The notes: a model not told the origin generated them from the letters alone. A DNA stretch of 36,984 bases from Subtercola vilae (GCF_004923255.1 NZ_QYRT01000039.1:1-36984); one strand, 5' to 3'; shown: positions 16,438 to 26,832, counted from the stretch's first letter. Program-made: numbers and translations.

Positions 16438-18236
16438 GTGACACGCTCGCTCTGGCCAGTCGGTTGCAGTCTGAGAGCGATGCCGCCCTCATCACGCTGC
16501 TCACCGGCCGTCACCTCTCGAAGCGAGACCTCCGCGACTTCTTCGACCTCGCCGACGCACTGCTGACGCCCGAGTCGGTTCAGGATGCCCTCTCCCGCCT
16601 CGATCGCCCCACTCTGGCCGCGATCGCGGCCGGCACCACCCCCCGCTCCTCGGCCTCGCCCGAACTGCTTCGAGCGTTCGCTGCCATGCTGCTCATCGAC
16701 ATCGACGGCGTGCTGAAGCCGTACGACGCCGTGGCTGCCGTTCTCGAGTCGTGGCCGGGCTCCTCGCTGCCCTCCCCCGCAGAGCTCGGCTCTGTCGAGG
16801 CGCCCAGAGCGGCAGCTCCGCCCAGCACACACACCCGGTCGAACACCGACCAGCTGTCGGCCGAACGCGCCTTCGAGACCACCGTCGCCGTCACGGAGGT
16901 CGTCAACGCACTGCACCTCTCCCCCGCACGCGAATTGGCCAAGGGCGGCCTCGCCGTGCCCGATGCGAAGCGCCTCGCTGCGGTCACCGGGTTCGAGCCC
17001 GACCAGATGAACGCCGTACTGCGCGTTGCCGCGACCGCAGGCCTCGCCGTTCGCGACGGGTCGTCATGGTTCGCCTCCGCCGGCTCACGCGCCTGGCTGC
17101 TCACCCCGATGGCAGAGCGCTGGGGTGCGCTGGCCGGCTCATGGCTCGCCGAACTGCCCGAGTCGATCGTCGCCGTTCTCCGAACTCGCATCGACGCGGT
17201 GTGGGGCGAAAGCCTCGCCGCCTACCTGCGCTGGCTCTACCCGGCCGGCGGCGCTGCGCTCGACGCGCAGATTGCTGAGCTCGGCGACGATTCTGAACGG
17301 CTCGGCATCGCCATCGACGGCGTTGCGAGCAGCGCCGGCACGGCATTGCTCTGCGAGAGCGTGCATGCCGCAGTCGCCCTCATCGCACCTCTGCTCCCGC
17401 CCGAAGTCGAAACGGTGTACCTGCAGCACGACCTCACCGTGGTGGCGGCCGGCCCGTTGCGGCCCGACATCGATTCCACCCTTCGAGCGATGGCGCAGCT
17501 GGAGAACCATTCCATTGCGTCGTCGTACCGCATCTCGGGGGGCTCCATCGCCCGAGCCCTGGGTGCGGGGTACACGGCGGCGGGCATCCGGAGCTTTCTC
17601 GGCAGCATATCGAGCACCGGTATCCCGCAGCCGCTCGACTACCTCATCTCGGAGTCGAGCGCTCGCTATGGGCTGCTGCGCGTGGGCACTCTCGACGACG
17701 CACCAGCCGCGGGCACCTATGTGCGCTCAGACGACGGTGAGCTTCTACATACCATCGCCGTCGACCAGAACCTTGGCTCGCTGGGGCTGGTCTTCACCGA
17801 GAACAACCGTCTCACCAGTCATTTCAGTCTCGACACGGTCTACTGGATGCTCGTCGACGCTCGTTACCCCGTGATTGCCGAAGGCAGCCACGGTGACCCC
17901 GTGACCCTCGCGCGAATCCCCGTCGTTGTGCCCACTGCGCTGCCCTCGAACCGTCTCGTCGACGAACTCATCAACCGGCTGCGCGGCAGTGGTGTCAGCC
18001 CCGGTGTCGACACCGCCGAGGCGTGGCTGGTGCGCCAGCTCGATGTCGCGGTGAAGGCCAAAACGCCCGTGCTGGTCACCGTGCGACTGCCCAACGGCGA
18101 CGAGGTCAGTTTTCCCGTCGTGCCCACCAGTGTGGCGAGCGGGCGCATGCGCGGAACCGACCAGAAGGCCGGCGTCGAGCGCACCCTGCCACTGGCGAGC
18201 ATCACACAGGTGCAGACGGTCAGCCCGGTCTCGTAG
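16434..18236 (+). CDS. Helicase-associated domain protein (partner of XPB helicase)
   Basis: The 600-aa protein matches the actinobacterial helicase-associated proteins encoded immediately upstream of XPB-type helicases. It has an N-terminal helical part (1-100), winged-helix-like segments in the middle, a conserved block near 300-420 (VETVYLQHDLTVVAAGPL, then HSIASSYRISGGSIARAL), and a C-terminal beta-rich part. No Walker motifs are present, so it is not itself a helicase. Physical partnership with the next gene is inferred from conserved linkage. The start overlaps the membrane-protein stop by 4 bp. Confidence 0.85.
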   Translation: MSDTLALASRLQSESDAALITLLTGRHLSKRDLRDFFDLADALLTPESVQDALSRLDRPTLAAIAAGTTPRSSASPELLRAFAAMLLIDIDGVLKPYDAVAAVLESWPGSSLPSPAELGSVEAPRAAAPPSTHTRSNTDQLSAERAFETTVAVTEVVNALHLSPARELAKGGLAVPDAKRLAAVTGFEPDQMNAVLRVAATAGLAVRDGSSWFASAGSRAWLLTPMAERWGALAGSWLAELPESIVAVLRTRIDAVWGESLAAYLRWLYPAGGAALDAQIAELGDDSERLGIAIDGVASSAGTALLCESVHAAVALIAPLLPPEVETVYLQHDLTVVAAGPLRPDIDSTLRAMAQLENHSIASSYRISGGSIARALGAGYTAAGIRSFLGSISSTGIPQPLDYLISESSARYGLLRVGTLDDAPAAGTYVRSDDGELLHTIAVDQNLGSLGLVFTENNRLTSHFSLDTVYWMLVDARYPVIAEGSHGDPVTLARIPVVVPTALPSNRLVDELINRLRGSGVSPGVDTAEAWLVRQLDVAVKAKTPVLVTVRLPNGDEVSFPVVPTSVASGRMRGTDQKAGVERTLPLASITQVQTVSPVS

Positions 18237-18323
18237 ACCGAACCGTCAGCGCCCCGTCGCAGACACTCGCAACCACCACCAGACCGGCCAGCATCCAGTT
18301 TTCGCCGCGTAAGCTTGAGACTT

Positions 18324-19970
18324 ATGCCTGACGGACCATTGATCGTTCAGAGTGACCGCACCGTACTGCTCGAGGTCGCGCATCCCGATGCCGGCACGGC
18401 GCGCCACGAGCTCGCCGTGTTCGCCGAACTCGAGCGAGCACCTGAGCACATCCACACCTACCGCATCACCCGGCTGGGGCTCTGGAACGCGCGGGCCGCC
18501 GGGCACACCGCCGAGGAGATTCTCGGCACCCTCGAGCGGTTCTCGAAGTTCGCCATTCCGCAGTCGGTCACCATCGACATCGCCGAGACGGTGGCACGCT
18601 ACGGCCGCCTCGTCATCGAGCGGCTGCCCGACGGCACCCTCACACTGCGCGCCACCGACACGGCGGTGCTCGCCGAGATCGTGAAGGGCAAGCGCATCGC
18701 GCCGCTGCTGCCGTCGCGTATCGACGCCGAGACGTACGTCATCGAGCCCTGGGCTCGCGGCCAGCTGAAGCAAGAGCTGACCAAACTCGGCTGGCCCGCC
18801 GAAGATCACGCGGGCTACACCCCGGGCACTCCGCACGAGATCAGCCTGAACGAGAGCGGCTGGCACCTGCGCGACTACCAGCAGCAGGCCATCGACAACT
18901 TCTTCGAGCGCGGCTCGGGCGTCGTGGTGCTGCCGTGCGGCGCCGGCAAGACGCTGGTGGGCGCGGGCGCCATGGCGACGGCCAAGACCAACACGCTCAT
19001 CCTCGTGACGAACACGGTGTCGGCGCGCCAGTGGCGAAGCGAGCTGCTGAAGCGCACCTCGTTGACCGAAGACGAGATCGGCGAGTACTCGGGGCAGGTG
19101 AAAGAGGTCAAACCGGTCACGATCGCCACGTACCAGATCCTCACCGCCAAACGTAAAGGTGCCTACGCCCACCTCGAGCTTCTGGACGCCCTCGACTGGG
19201 GCCTCGTCGTCTACGACGAGGTGCACCTGCTGCCGGCACCCGTGTTCAAGCTCACCGCCGAGCTGCAGGCCCGGCGCCGACTCGGGCTGACGGCAACCCT
19301 CGTTCGGGAAGACGGGCGGGAGGGCGACGTCTTCAGCCTCATCGGCCCGAAGCGTTTCGACGCACCCTGGAAGGAGATCGAGGCGCAGGGCTACATCTCG
19401 CCCGCCGACTGCTTCGAGGTGCGCATCGACCTGCCGCAGAGCGAGCGGCTGGTCTACGCCGCCGCGAGCGACGACGAACGGTACCGGCTGGCTGCCACGG
19501 CCCCGGCGAAACTCGACGTGGTGAAGCAGCTGGTGGCGAAACACGCGGGCGAGCGCATCCTCGTCATCGGGCAGTACCTCGACCAGCTCGACCTGCTGGC
19601 CGGCGAACTCGGCGTGCCCGAGCTGACCGGCTCGACACCCATCGCCGAGCGCGAGCGCCTCTACCAGGCGTTCAGAGACGGCGACGAGCCCATTCTCGTG
19701 GTGAGCAAGGTGGCGAACTTCTCGGTCGATCTGCCCGAAGCAACCGTGGCCATTCAGGTCTCGGGGTCATTCGGCTCGCGGCAAGAGGAGGCCCAGCGCC
19801 TCGGTCGGCTGCTGCGCCCCAAAGAGTCGGGGTTGTCGGCGAACTTCTACACGCTCGTCGCCCGCGACACCGTCGACCAGGATTTCGCCCAGAACCGCCA
19901 GCGCTTTCTCGCCGAGCAGGGCTACAGCTACACGATTCTGGATGCCCAGGCCCTCTCCCTCGCCAGCTGA
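18324..19970 (+). CDS. XPB/Ssl2-type DNA repair helicase
   Basis: The 548-aa protein is an SF2 helicase with an N-terminal damage-recognition-like domain (about 1-170), Walker A (PCGAGKT, about 204-210), DEVH box (298-301), motif III (LGLTATL), and C-terminal motifs including GSFGSRQEEAQRLGRLLRP (motif VI, about 475-495). It is the bacterial homologue of XPB, thought to act in DNA repair with 3'-5' unwinding. The ATG at 18324 is chosen over a TTG at 18315; a -10-like TAAGCT lies eight bases upstream. It follows the helicase-associated gene by 87 bp. Confidence 0.93.
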   Translation: MPDGPLIVQSDRTVLLEVAHPDAGTARHELAVFAELERAPEHIHTYRITRLGLWNARAAGHTAEEILGTLERFSKFAIPQSVTIDIAETVARYGRLVIERLPDGTLTLRATDTAVLAEIVKGKRIAPLLPSRIDAETYVIEPWARGQLKQELTKLGWPAEDHAGYTPGTPHEISLNESGWHLRDYQQQAIDNFFERGSGVVVLPCGAGKTLVGAGAMATAKTNTLILVTNTVSARQWRSELLKRTSLTEDEIGEYSGQVKEVKPVTIATYQILTAKRKGAYAHLELLDALDWGLVVYDEVHLLPAPVFKLTAELQARRRLGLTATLVREDGREGDVFSLIGPKRFDAPWKEIEAQGYISPADCFEVRIDLPQSERLVYAAASDDERYRLAATAPAKLDVVKQLVAKHAGERILVIGQYLDQLDLLAGELGVPELTGSTPIAERERLYQAFRDGDEPILVVSKVANFSVDLPEATVAIQVSGSFGSRQEEAQRLGRLLRPKESGLSANFYTLVARDTVDQDFAQNRQRFLAEQGYSYTILDAQALSLAS

Positions 19971-20035
19971 CCCCGCACAACCCGAGTTGATCAGGCTCCC
20001 AGCAAGCGTTCAGTAAACCCGCAGATAATGGAGTC

Positions 20036-20725
20036 ATGACCGGACCCCGCATTCTCATCGTCGACGACGAGCCGAACATCCGCGACCTGCTCACGACCAG
20101 CCTGCGCTTCGCGGGGTTCGCCGTGCGAGCGGTGAGCAATGGCGCGCAGACCATCTCTGCCGTGCTCGAAGAAGAACCAGACCTCATCATTCTCGACGTG
20201 ATGCTGCCCGACATGAATGGCTTCGGCGTCACCAAGCGGCTGCGCGCCGCCGGCTACACAGCGCCCATTCTGTTTCTGACGGCCAAAGACGACACCGAAG
20301 ACAAGATCACCGGCCTCACCGTGGGCGGCGACGACTACGTCACCAAGCCGTTCAGCCTCGACGAGATCGTCGCGCGAATCAAGGCCATTCTCCGCCGCAC
20401 CATGCAGGCCGATGAAGACGCCATCATCCGTGCCGGCGAGCTCACGATGGATCAAGACACCCACGAGGTGTTCGTGGCCGACACCGCCATCGAGCTCAGC
20501 CCCACCGAGTTCAAGCTGCTGCGCTATCTCATGCTGAACCCGAACCGCGTACTCTCGAAGGCGCAGATCCTCGATCACGTCTGGGAGTACGACTTCAACG
20601 GCGACGCCGGTATCGTCGAGTCGTACATCTCGTACCTGCGCAGGAAGCTCGACCAGTACTCCGAAGAGTCGCTCATCCAGACCAAGCGCGGTTTCGGTTA
20701 CATGCTGAAAGTCAGCAAGGTCTAG
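20036..20725 (+). CDS. OmpR/PhoB-family response regulator, PhoP-like
   Basis: The 229-aa protein has a receiver domain (about 5-118; acidic pocket D10/D11, phospho-acceptor Asp54 in LIILDVMLPDMNG, conserved TAK and DDYVTKPF) and a winged-HTH effector domain (about 130-228, LSPTEFKLLRYLM...VESYISYLRRKL). It is closest by eye to mycobacterial PhoP. A GATAAT box and GGAG both lie just before the ATG, so it could be leaderless. The sensor kinase starts 16 bp downstream in the same operon. The regulon cannot be read from the window. Confidence 0.9.
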   Translation: MTGPRILIVDDEPNIRDLLTTSLRFAGFAVRAVSNGAQTISAVLEEEPDLIILDVMLPDMNGFGVTKRLRAAGYTAPILFLTAKDDTEDKITGLTVGGDDYVTKPFSLDEIVARIKAILRRTMQADEDAIIRAGELTMDQDTHEVFVADTAIELSPTEFKLLRYLMLNPNRVLSKAQILDHVWEYDFNGDAGIVESYISYLRRKLDQYSEESLIQTKRGFGYMLKVSKV

Positions 20726-20741
20726 TAGCCTTGCACGACCG

Positions 20742-22466
20742 ATGATGGCCGTAACCCCCTCCACATTCTGGAACTCGATCTCCCTTCGCACCAAGATCAC
20801 CGGTGTGACGGTTCTGCTGCTGACCTTCGGCCTCATCGTCACCGGTATCGGTACCATGACCGTGCTGCGGTCGTACCTGCTGCAGCAGGTCGACTCGGGG
20901 CTGAGCGCTGCGTACACTGACCTGTCGCCCTTCCTCGGGCCAGGCGCCACCTCGCAGACCTTCAAGATCGACGACGTCGAATCGGCGCCGAAAGAGTACT
21001 ACGTGGGCCTCCTCGGCCCCGACGGCTCGCTCGCTGCCAGCAACTGGGGCACGCAGACCGCCAGCCAGGAGCCCGAGGTGACCGGCCTCCCCCTCACTCC
21101 CTCGACCGACGAGATGGCCGCCAAGCCCATCTACTCGCTTGCGGCGACCGGCACCAAGTCGGAGTGGCACGCGGTCGTACGCACCATCAACTTTCAAGAC
21201 GGTACCCAGGGCACCATCGTCATCGCAGCGTCTCTTGCGCGTACCGACAGCGTGACCACCACGTACCTCTCCATCTTCCTGGCGTTCGGCATCGGCGTGG
21301 TGGTGCTCGGCGCCATGCTCACGCGCCTGCTGGTGACCAGTACCTTCACTCCGCTTCGGGCGGTCGAGAAGACCGCCGCCGAGATTGCGAACGGCGACTT
21401 CAGCCAGCGCATGTCTGGGGCCACCCCCAACACCGAAGTCGGGCGGCTGAACCGCTCGCTCAACACCATGCTGAGCCGCATCGACAGCGCCTTCAACGAC
21501 CGCGCGAAGACCATCGAACAGATGCGCCGTTTCGTCGGTGACGCCAGTCACGAGCTGCGCACCCCGCTCGTCTCGGTGCGCGGCTACGCCGAGCTCTACC
21601 GCATGGGCGCTCTGACCACGCCCGACGAGGTGGCAAAGGCCATGGATCGCATCGAGCGCGAAGCAATTCGCATGGGCGCACTCGTCGAAGACCTGCTCGA
21701 ACTGGCGCGCCTCGACGAGACGAAGCCGCTGAACTTCTCGCGCATCGATCTGGTGCCCATTGCTGTCGATGCGGCACTGGATGCCCGGGCATCCAGCCCC
21801 GAACGAGTGGTCTCGATCATCCTTCCCCGCTCCTCGCAGCTCGTCAGCTTCGCCCCCGCTGCCGACGCGGTCACGGGCGGACTGCACCCCGACGAGATCG
21901 CAGCGGCCGCCGAAGAGCGCGCCCAGGTCACCAACAACCTCACCGGCCCCATCGGGTTCGCCGGGGCGACGCTTGCCCGCCTGCGGGGCCGCAGACCGCG
22001 CGGCGACGCCGACGCAGCGGTTGGCATCACCCCCACCGAGGTGGGGCTGTCGTCATTCGACTCCGACGACCGCGAAGGCGTCGCGCCCATCGTGATGGCC
22101 GACGAGAACAAGATTCGGCAGGTGGTGGCCAACCTCATCGGCAACGCACTGCGTTTCACCGCGGCCGACAGCCCCATCGAGGTGTCGGTTCAGGTCGACG
22201 ATGCAGCGCACACCGCCGTACTCGACATCATCGACCACGGCGAAGGTATTCCGCCGCAGATTCGCGAGAAGATCTTTCAGCGCTTCTGGCGCGCCGACTC
22301 ATCGCGCACGCGCGAAACGGGCGGCAGCGGGCTCGGTCTCGCCATCGTCGCGTCGATCATCGCCGCGCACAACGGCACCGTCGAGGCCGTCGAGACCGCT
22401 GGCGGCGGCGCCACCTTCCGCGTCACCCTCCCCCTGGCTCCGCTAGCACCCTCCCCCGCGGCCTGA
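20742..22466 (+). CDS. Sensor histidine kinase with an unusual insertion
   Basis: The 574-aa protein has TM1 (about 18-40), an extracellular sensor (about 41-175), TM2 (about 176-197), HAMP (about 198-250), a HisKA domain with His270 (DASHELRTP), and an ATP-binding domain with the N box (RQVVANLIGNALRF, about 459-472), DHGEGIP and GLGLAI. Between the HisKA helices and the N box is an extra segment of about 90 residues (about 356-448), Ala-rich and partly basic (LRGRRPRGD), absent from ordinary PhoR/TrcS-type kinases. It should phosphorylate the upstream response regulator. The stimulus is unknown. Confidence 0.9.
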   Translation: MMAVTPSTFWNSISLRTKITGVTVLLLTFGLIVTGIGTMTVLRSYLLQQVDSGLSAAYTDLSPFLGPGATSQTFKIDDVESAPKEYYVGLLGPDGSLAASNWGTQTASQEPEVTGLPLTPSTDEMAAKPIYSLAATGTKSEWHAVVRTINFQDGTQGTIVIAASLARTDSVTTTYLSIFLAFGIGVVVLGAMLTRLLVTSTFTPLRAVEKTAAEIANGDFSQRMSGATPNTEVGRLNRSLNTMLSRIDSAFNDRAKTIEQMRRFVGDASHELRTPLVSVRGYAELYRMGALTTPDEVAKAMDRIEREAIRMGALVEDLLELARLDETKPLNFSRIDLVPIAVDAALDARASSPERVVSIILPRSSQLVSFAPAADAVTGGLHPDEIAAAAEERAQVTNNLTGPIGFAGATLARLRGRRPRGDADAAVGITPTEVGLSSFDSDDREGVAPIVMADENKIRQVVANLIGNALRFTAADSPIEVSVQVDDAAHTAVLDIIDHGEGIPPQIREKIFQRFWRADSSRTRETGGSGLGLAIVASIIAAHNGTVEAVETAGGGATFRVTLPLAPLAPSPAA

Positions 22467-22591
22467 CCCACTCCCCCGCCAGCGCCTGCGGACTGGCTTG
22501 CTTCCTCACCTGCTCGCTGTGGCCGCCTGCTGCGCTGCGCTGCTGCGCCTGCTGTGCCTGCTCGCTGCGCTGCGTACGCCGGAGACAACGC

Positions 22592-22654
22592 AATCGGCGG
22601 CCCTCGTTCGAACCGCGGCGAATACAGCGGAAGTCTGAGCAAGGGCCGCCGATT
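22592..22654. repeat. 13-bp inverted repeat element between convergent genes
   Basis: AATCGGCGGCCCT (22592-22604) and its exact complement (22642-22654) flank 37 bp that include a smaller CCGC/GCGG hairpin. It may be an intergenic repeat (REP- or MITE-like) or the terminator of the kinase gene. A single copy is seen in the window. Confidence 0.5.
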
Positions 22655-22700
22655 CGTGAGTGCCACCGCTCCGACGAGCCGAATCGGGGCGGGAACGCCA

Positions 22701-22734
22701 AAGCGGGCCGCCTCCCGAAGGAGACAGCCCGCTT
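22701..22734 (-). terminator. groEL terminator hairpin with TTCG tetraloop
   Basis: AAGCGGGC/GCCCGCTT form eight pairs, continued after a small internal loop by TCTCC/GGAGG closing a TTCG tetraloop. It begins 23 bp after the groEL stop on the minus strand. The U-run is weak (TTTGG), as is common in high-G+C genomes. Confidence 0.8.
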
Positions 22735-22756
22735 GTGGTGGTGAGGGGTGGAGGAC

Positions 22757-24412
<1,656 letters not shown>

Positions 24413-24422
24413 TCATAAAGGT

Positions 24423-24449
24423 TTAGCACTCAAATAGCGAGAGTGCTAA
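24423..24449. promoter_or_regulatory. CIRCE element (HrcA operator) of groEL
   Basis: TTAGCACTC (24423-24431), nine bases, then GAGTGCTAA (24441-24449): an exact match to the CIRCE consensus. It lies in the groEL leader just downstream of the likely -10, so HrcA bound here would block transcription until heat shock. Confidence 0.95.
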
Positions 24450-24454
24450 GACCA

Positions 24455-24483
24455 ATACTGGCACTCGTAGGGTGCGAGTGCAA
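24455..24483 (-). promoter_or_regulatory. Probable groEL promoter
   Basis: On the minus strand, TTGCAC (plus 24478-24483) and CAGTAT (plus 24455-24460) are spaced by 17 bp, reading toward groEL and ending just before CIRCE. It is a reasonable housekeeping-sigma promoter, assigned by pattern only. Confidence 0.55.
24461..24481. promoter_or_regulatory. Second, degenerate CIRCE-like site
   Basis: GCACTC (24461-24466), nine bases, GAGTGC (24476-24481) reproduces the inner core of CIRCE with the exact N9 spacing, but the outer TTA/TAA are replaced by CTG/AAG. It overlaps the -35 and spacer of the likely groEL promoter. Confidence 0.65.
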
Positions 24484-24513
24484 GTGAACGCCCGGGGACG
24501 AGACCGGTATTGG

Positions 24514-24720
24514 CTACTGGGCCAGGCGAACTGACTCCGCCTGGGGGCCCTTAGAGCCTGTTCCCACTTCGAAGATGACCTGCTGGCCCTCTTCGAGAAC
24601 CTTGTAGCCACCCATGTCGATGGCGGAGTAGTGAACGAAGACGTCTTGCCCGCCACCCTCTACCGTGATAAAGCCGTAGCCTTTTTCAGCGTTGAACCAC
24701 TTGACGGTTCCGTTCGCCAT
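24514..24720 (-). CDS. Cold-shock protein, CspA family
   Basis: The 68-aa single-domain protein begins [18 protein letters not shown], with RNP1 (KGYGFI) and RNP2 (VFVHYSAI), and is the normal length for CspA. The ATG at 24720 is chosen for its Shine-Dalgarno GGGAG five bases upstream. It acts as a single-strand RNA/DNA-binding chaperone. The upstream leader holds two small hairpins (CATTTC/GAAATG near 24753-24768; CCGTTT/AAACGG near 24771-24788), and a TTGACT-16-TAGGGA promoter candidate reads toward it. It lies directly upstream of the groEL control region. Confidence 0.92.
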   Translation of the reverse strand: MANGTVKWFNAEKGYGFITVEGGGQDVFVHYSAIDMGGYKVLEEGQQVIFEVGTGSKGPQAESVRLAQ

Positions 24721-24866
24721 TGTTACTCCCAATTGCTGTGTTACGTGCCACCATTTCGAGTGAAATGATCCGTTTCCCTAGTAAAACGGTGCAGGCAGTC
24801 AATGTGGGGACTCGTGACGACAATTCAACAAGGATTAAACAATCCCGAAATACAAGAGGTGTTTCT

Positions 24867-25418
24867 TCACTTTCCGGGGTCTTTGTAATCGGTACCCAGT
24901 ACCGCTGTGAGGTCGGCCCCCTGAAACTGTGTCGATTGCTGCACAGCAATGCCGCCGAGCGCCGCCGCCAGGCCCTTGGCGGCTCCTTCATTGCCCGCGT
25001 CGGCGTAGTAGACGGTCGACGCCGTGATGTCTGTCGTACTGGCGTTGGCCTCGGCACCGACGGCCCAGCCGGCCGTCGTGGCCTGTGTTCCGGCCCGCGT
25101 CGCGAGCCCGGCAACGGTGGTTCCGTTCAGAATGGTCACCTTCGCAGCCGCGTTCGTGGTGGGCTCGACGGTGGGCGTCGGGGTGACGGCGTCGCTCGCG
25201 ACGGCCGACGAATCGCCACCGCTCGTACCCACGAAGTTGATCTTGTTGTTGATGGCGAAGAGCCCCACGACCCCGAGGCCGACCAGCACGCCGGTCGCGA
25301 GCGCAGCCCACGCGAAGGTCACCCAGCCGCGGCCGCGTGGCTTCGGTCCACGATGAACGCCGCGGCGGGGGCCGTCGAAGACGGCACGGTCAAAGGAATC
25401 CTGCGGTTCGGTAGGCAT
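24867..25418 (-). CDS. LytR C-terminal-domain membrane protein
   Basis: The 183-aa protein has a basic cytoplasmic N-terminus, one transmembrane helix (about 35-55), a Thr/Ser/Pro linker, and a C-terminal LytR_C domain (about 90-175, starting AKVTILNGTTVAGLA). The catalytic LytR-CpsA-Psr phosphotransferase domain is absent, so it is a stand-alone accessory domain on the outer face of the membrane, probably related to wall polymer attachment. It is 21 bp downstream of the DUF3263 gene on the same strand and likely co-transcribed. Confidence 0.85.
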   Translation of the reverse strand: MPTEPQDSFDRAVFDGPRRGVHRGPKPRGRGWVTFAWAALATGVLVGLGVVGLFAINNKINFVGTSGGDSSAVASDAVTPTPTVEPTTNAAAKVTILNGTTVAGLATRAGTQATTAGWAVGAEANASTTDITASTVYYADAGNEGAAKGLAAALGGIAVQQSTQFQGADLTAVLGTDYKDPGK

Positions 25419-25439
25419 GGTGAGGGCGTGGGCCGATCT

Positions 25440-25733
25440 TTATTCGTCGCGGGAAAGAAGACGTGCAGACCGGGCTGCCAGCCGCGTGTCTCGTACTCGT
25501 TGGAGCCGCTTGATGAGCATGGGGTCGAATGCGAGCGCTGCGGGCGATTCGAGCAGGGTACCGACGATCTGGTAGTACCGAGCAGCAGAGAGGCCGAATT
25601 CTTCGCGAATGGCCTGCTCTTTCTTGCCCACGTGCTGCCACCAGATGCGTTCGAATTCGAGAATGCGGCGGTCGCGCTCAGCGAGAGTGCCGGGCTCTGC
25701 CGTGAGTGCAGGGGTTGCTGCGGGTTCAGTCAT
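25440..25733 (-). CDS. DUF3263 family protein
   Basis: The 97-aa protein matches DUF3263, an actinobacterial family: LAERDRRILEFERIWWQHVGKKEQAIREEFGLS, then ARYYQIVGTLLESPAALAFDPMLIKRLQRVRD. The central part reads like an HTH (EQAIREEFGLSAARYYQIV), so DNA binding is plausible. Its role is unknown. The ATG at 25733 is preferred; an in-frame ATG at 25751 is possible. It precedes the LytR_C gene, a pairing often seen in actinobacteria. Confidence 0.85.
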   Translation of the reverse strand: MTEPAATPALTAEPGTLAERDRRILEFERIWWQHVGKKEQAIREEFGLSAARYYQIVGTLLESPAALAFDPMLIKRLQRVRDTRLAARSARLLSRDE

Positions 25734-25883
25734 GCGCTTGCCACCCCTCATCTACTCGTGGTCTCGCTCGTCGACACCCGGCCGCCCTCTGCAGCGCCAA
25801 GTTTCGCCAATTCTAGGGCTCGGCACCTTGGCAGAGGGTGCAAGCCACGCGTGCGAGCACCCAGAGCCGCTTCGCCAGTCGCT

Positions 25884-26342
25884 CTACGCCCCGGCGCGAT
25901 ACATGCTCAGGTGCCGGATGCCCGCCTCGACATACTCGTCACCGAACGCCTCGAAACCGAACTTCTCGTACAGCGGGGCAATGTAACTCTGCGCGTGCAG
26001 CAAGAGCGCCTCGTGGCCGAAGCGCTCGATGACGGAGGCCACCAGGCGCTGGGCGAGCCCGTTGCCCCGGAACGCCGGCCCCACCACCACGCGACCGATG
26101 ATTCTCTTCGCATCGAGGTGCTCAGGCACTTCGTCTTCGAGAGTACGGAGGTACGCGACGGTTTCGGCGCCGTCGGCCAGCCAGAAGTGAACGGTGCCGG
26201 GCTCGAGGTCACGGCCATCCAGCTCGGTCTCATCGACACCCTGCTCGACGAGGAACACATCGGTACGCAGTTTCAGCGCGGCGTAGAGTTCGCTGGTCGT
26301 GAACTCACTGAACGTTTTCTGAATGATGGAATGGTCAGACAC
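25884..26342 (-). CDS. GNAT-family N-acetyltransferase (ElaA-like)
   Basis: The 152-aa protein has the ElaA-type GNAT layout: an ELYAALKLRTDVFLVEQ start region, an IIGRVVVGPAFRGNGLAQRLV acetyl-CoA loop (R/Q-x-x-G-x-G/A), and a C-terminal LLLHAQSYIAPLYEKFGFE block. It transfers an acetyl group from acetyl-CoA to an unknown amine substrate. A GTG at 26342 is chosen: TAAACT lies seven bases upstream, indicating a leaderless mRNA. An upstream ATG in frame at 26420 would overlap the divergent msrB gene. Confidence 0.85.
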   Translation of the reverse strand: MSDHSIIQKTFSEFTTSELYAALKLRTDVFLVEQGVDETELDGRDLEPGTVHFWLADGAETVAYLRTLEDEVPEHLDAKRIIGRVVVGPAFRGNGLAQRLVASVIERFGHEALLLHAQSYIAPLYEKFGFEAFGDEYVEAGIRHLSMYRAGA

Positions 26343-26418
26343 GGGTTCGAGTTTACTGTGATGATGGAACGCGCCCTCAGCCGATCGAGACCGTCGGCGC
26401 GCGTGGAAAGAGGAGACC

Positions 26419-26820
26419 ATGAGCTACGAAGTTGCCAAGTCAGACGAAGAGTGGAAGCGCAAGCTGAACCGCGAAGAGTTCGCCGTTCTGCGCCAGGCTG
26501 CCACCGAGCGCCCGTGGACGGGCGAGCTGCTCGACGAGAAGCGCGAAGGCGTCTACCGCTGTAAGGCGTGCGGGCAAGAACTCTTTCGCAGCGACACCAA
26601 GTTCGACTCGCACTGCGGGTGGCCGAGCTTCTACGCGCCGAAAGACTCCGACTCGGTCGAACTGATCGAAGACAAGAGCCTCGGCATGGTTCGCACCGAG
26701 GTTCGCTGCTCGAACTGTGGCTCGCACCTCGGGCACCTGTTCGACGACGCACCTCAGACGCCGACCGGTGACCGTTTCTGCATGAACTCGGTTTCGCTCT
26801 CGTTCGACGAAGAAGCCTAG
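26419..26820 (+). CDS. msrB: Peptide-methionine (R)-S-oxide reductase
   Basis: The 133-aa protein is a full-length MsrB. It has two zinc CxxC pairs (C48/C51, C97/C100), the HCGWPSF motif with Cys66, and the catalytic Cys121 in RFCMNS. It reduces methionine-R-sulfoxide in proteins using thioredoxin. A strong Shine-Dalgarno AGGAG precedes the ATG. It is followed after 12 bp by the nitroreductase gene, likely in one operon concerned with redox stress. Confidence 0.95.
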   Translation: MSYEVAKSDEEWKRKLNREEFAVLRQAATERPWTGELLDEKREGVYRCKACGQELFRSDTKFDSHCGWPSFYAPKDSDSVELIEDKSLGMVRTEVRCSNCGSHLGHLFDDAPQTPTGDRFCMNSVSLSFDEEA

Positions 26821-26832
26821 GCAGGCTGCACC

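Noticed and set aside
18246-19544. 432-codon antisense ORF over the XPB helicase
   Set aside because: The helicase motifs are all on the plus strand; the antisense product is unstructured.
20036-22466. MtrAB two-component system
   Set aside because: The regulator's effector domain (LSPTEFKLLRY, VESYISYLRRKL) is PhoP-like, not MtrA-like, and no LpqB gene follows.
24720-26564. 614-codon plus-strand ORF opposite Csp leader, LytR_C and DUF3263
   Set aside because: It crosses several recognised genes on the other strand and has no family signature.
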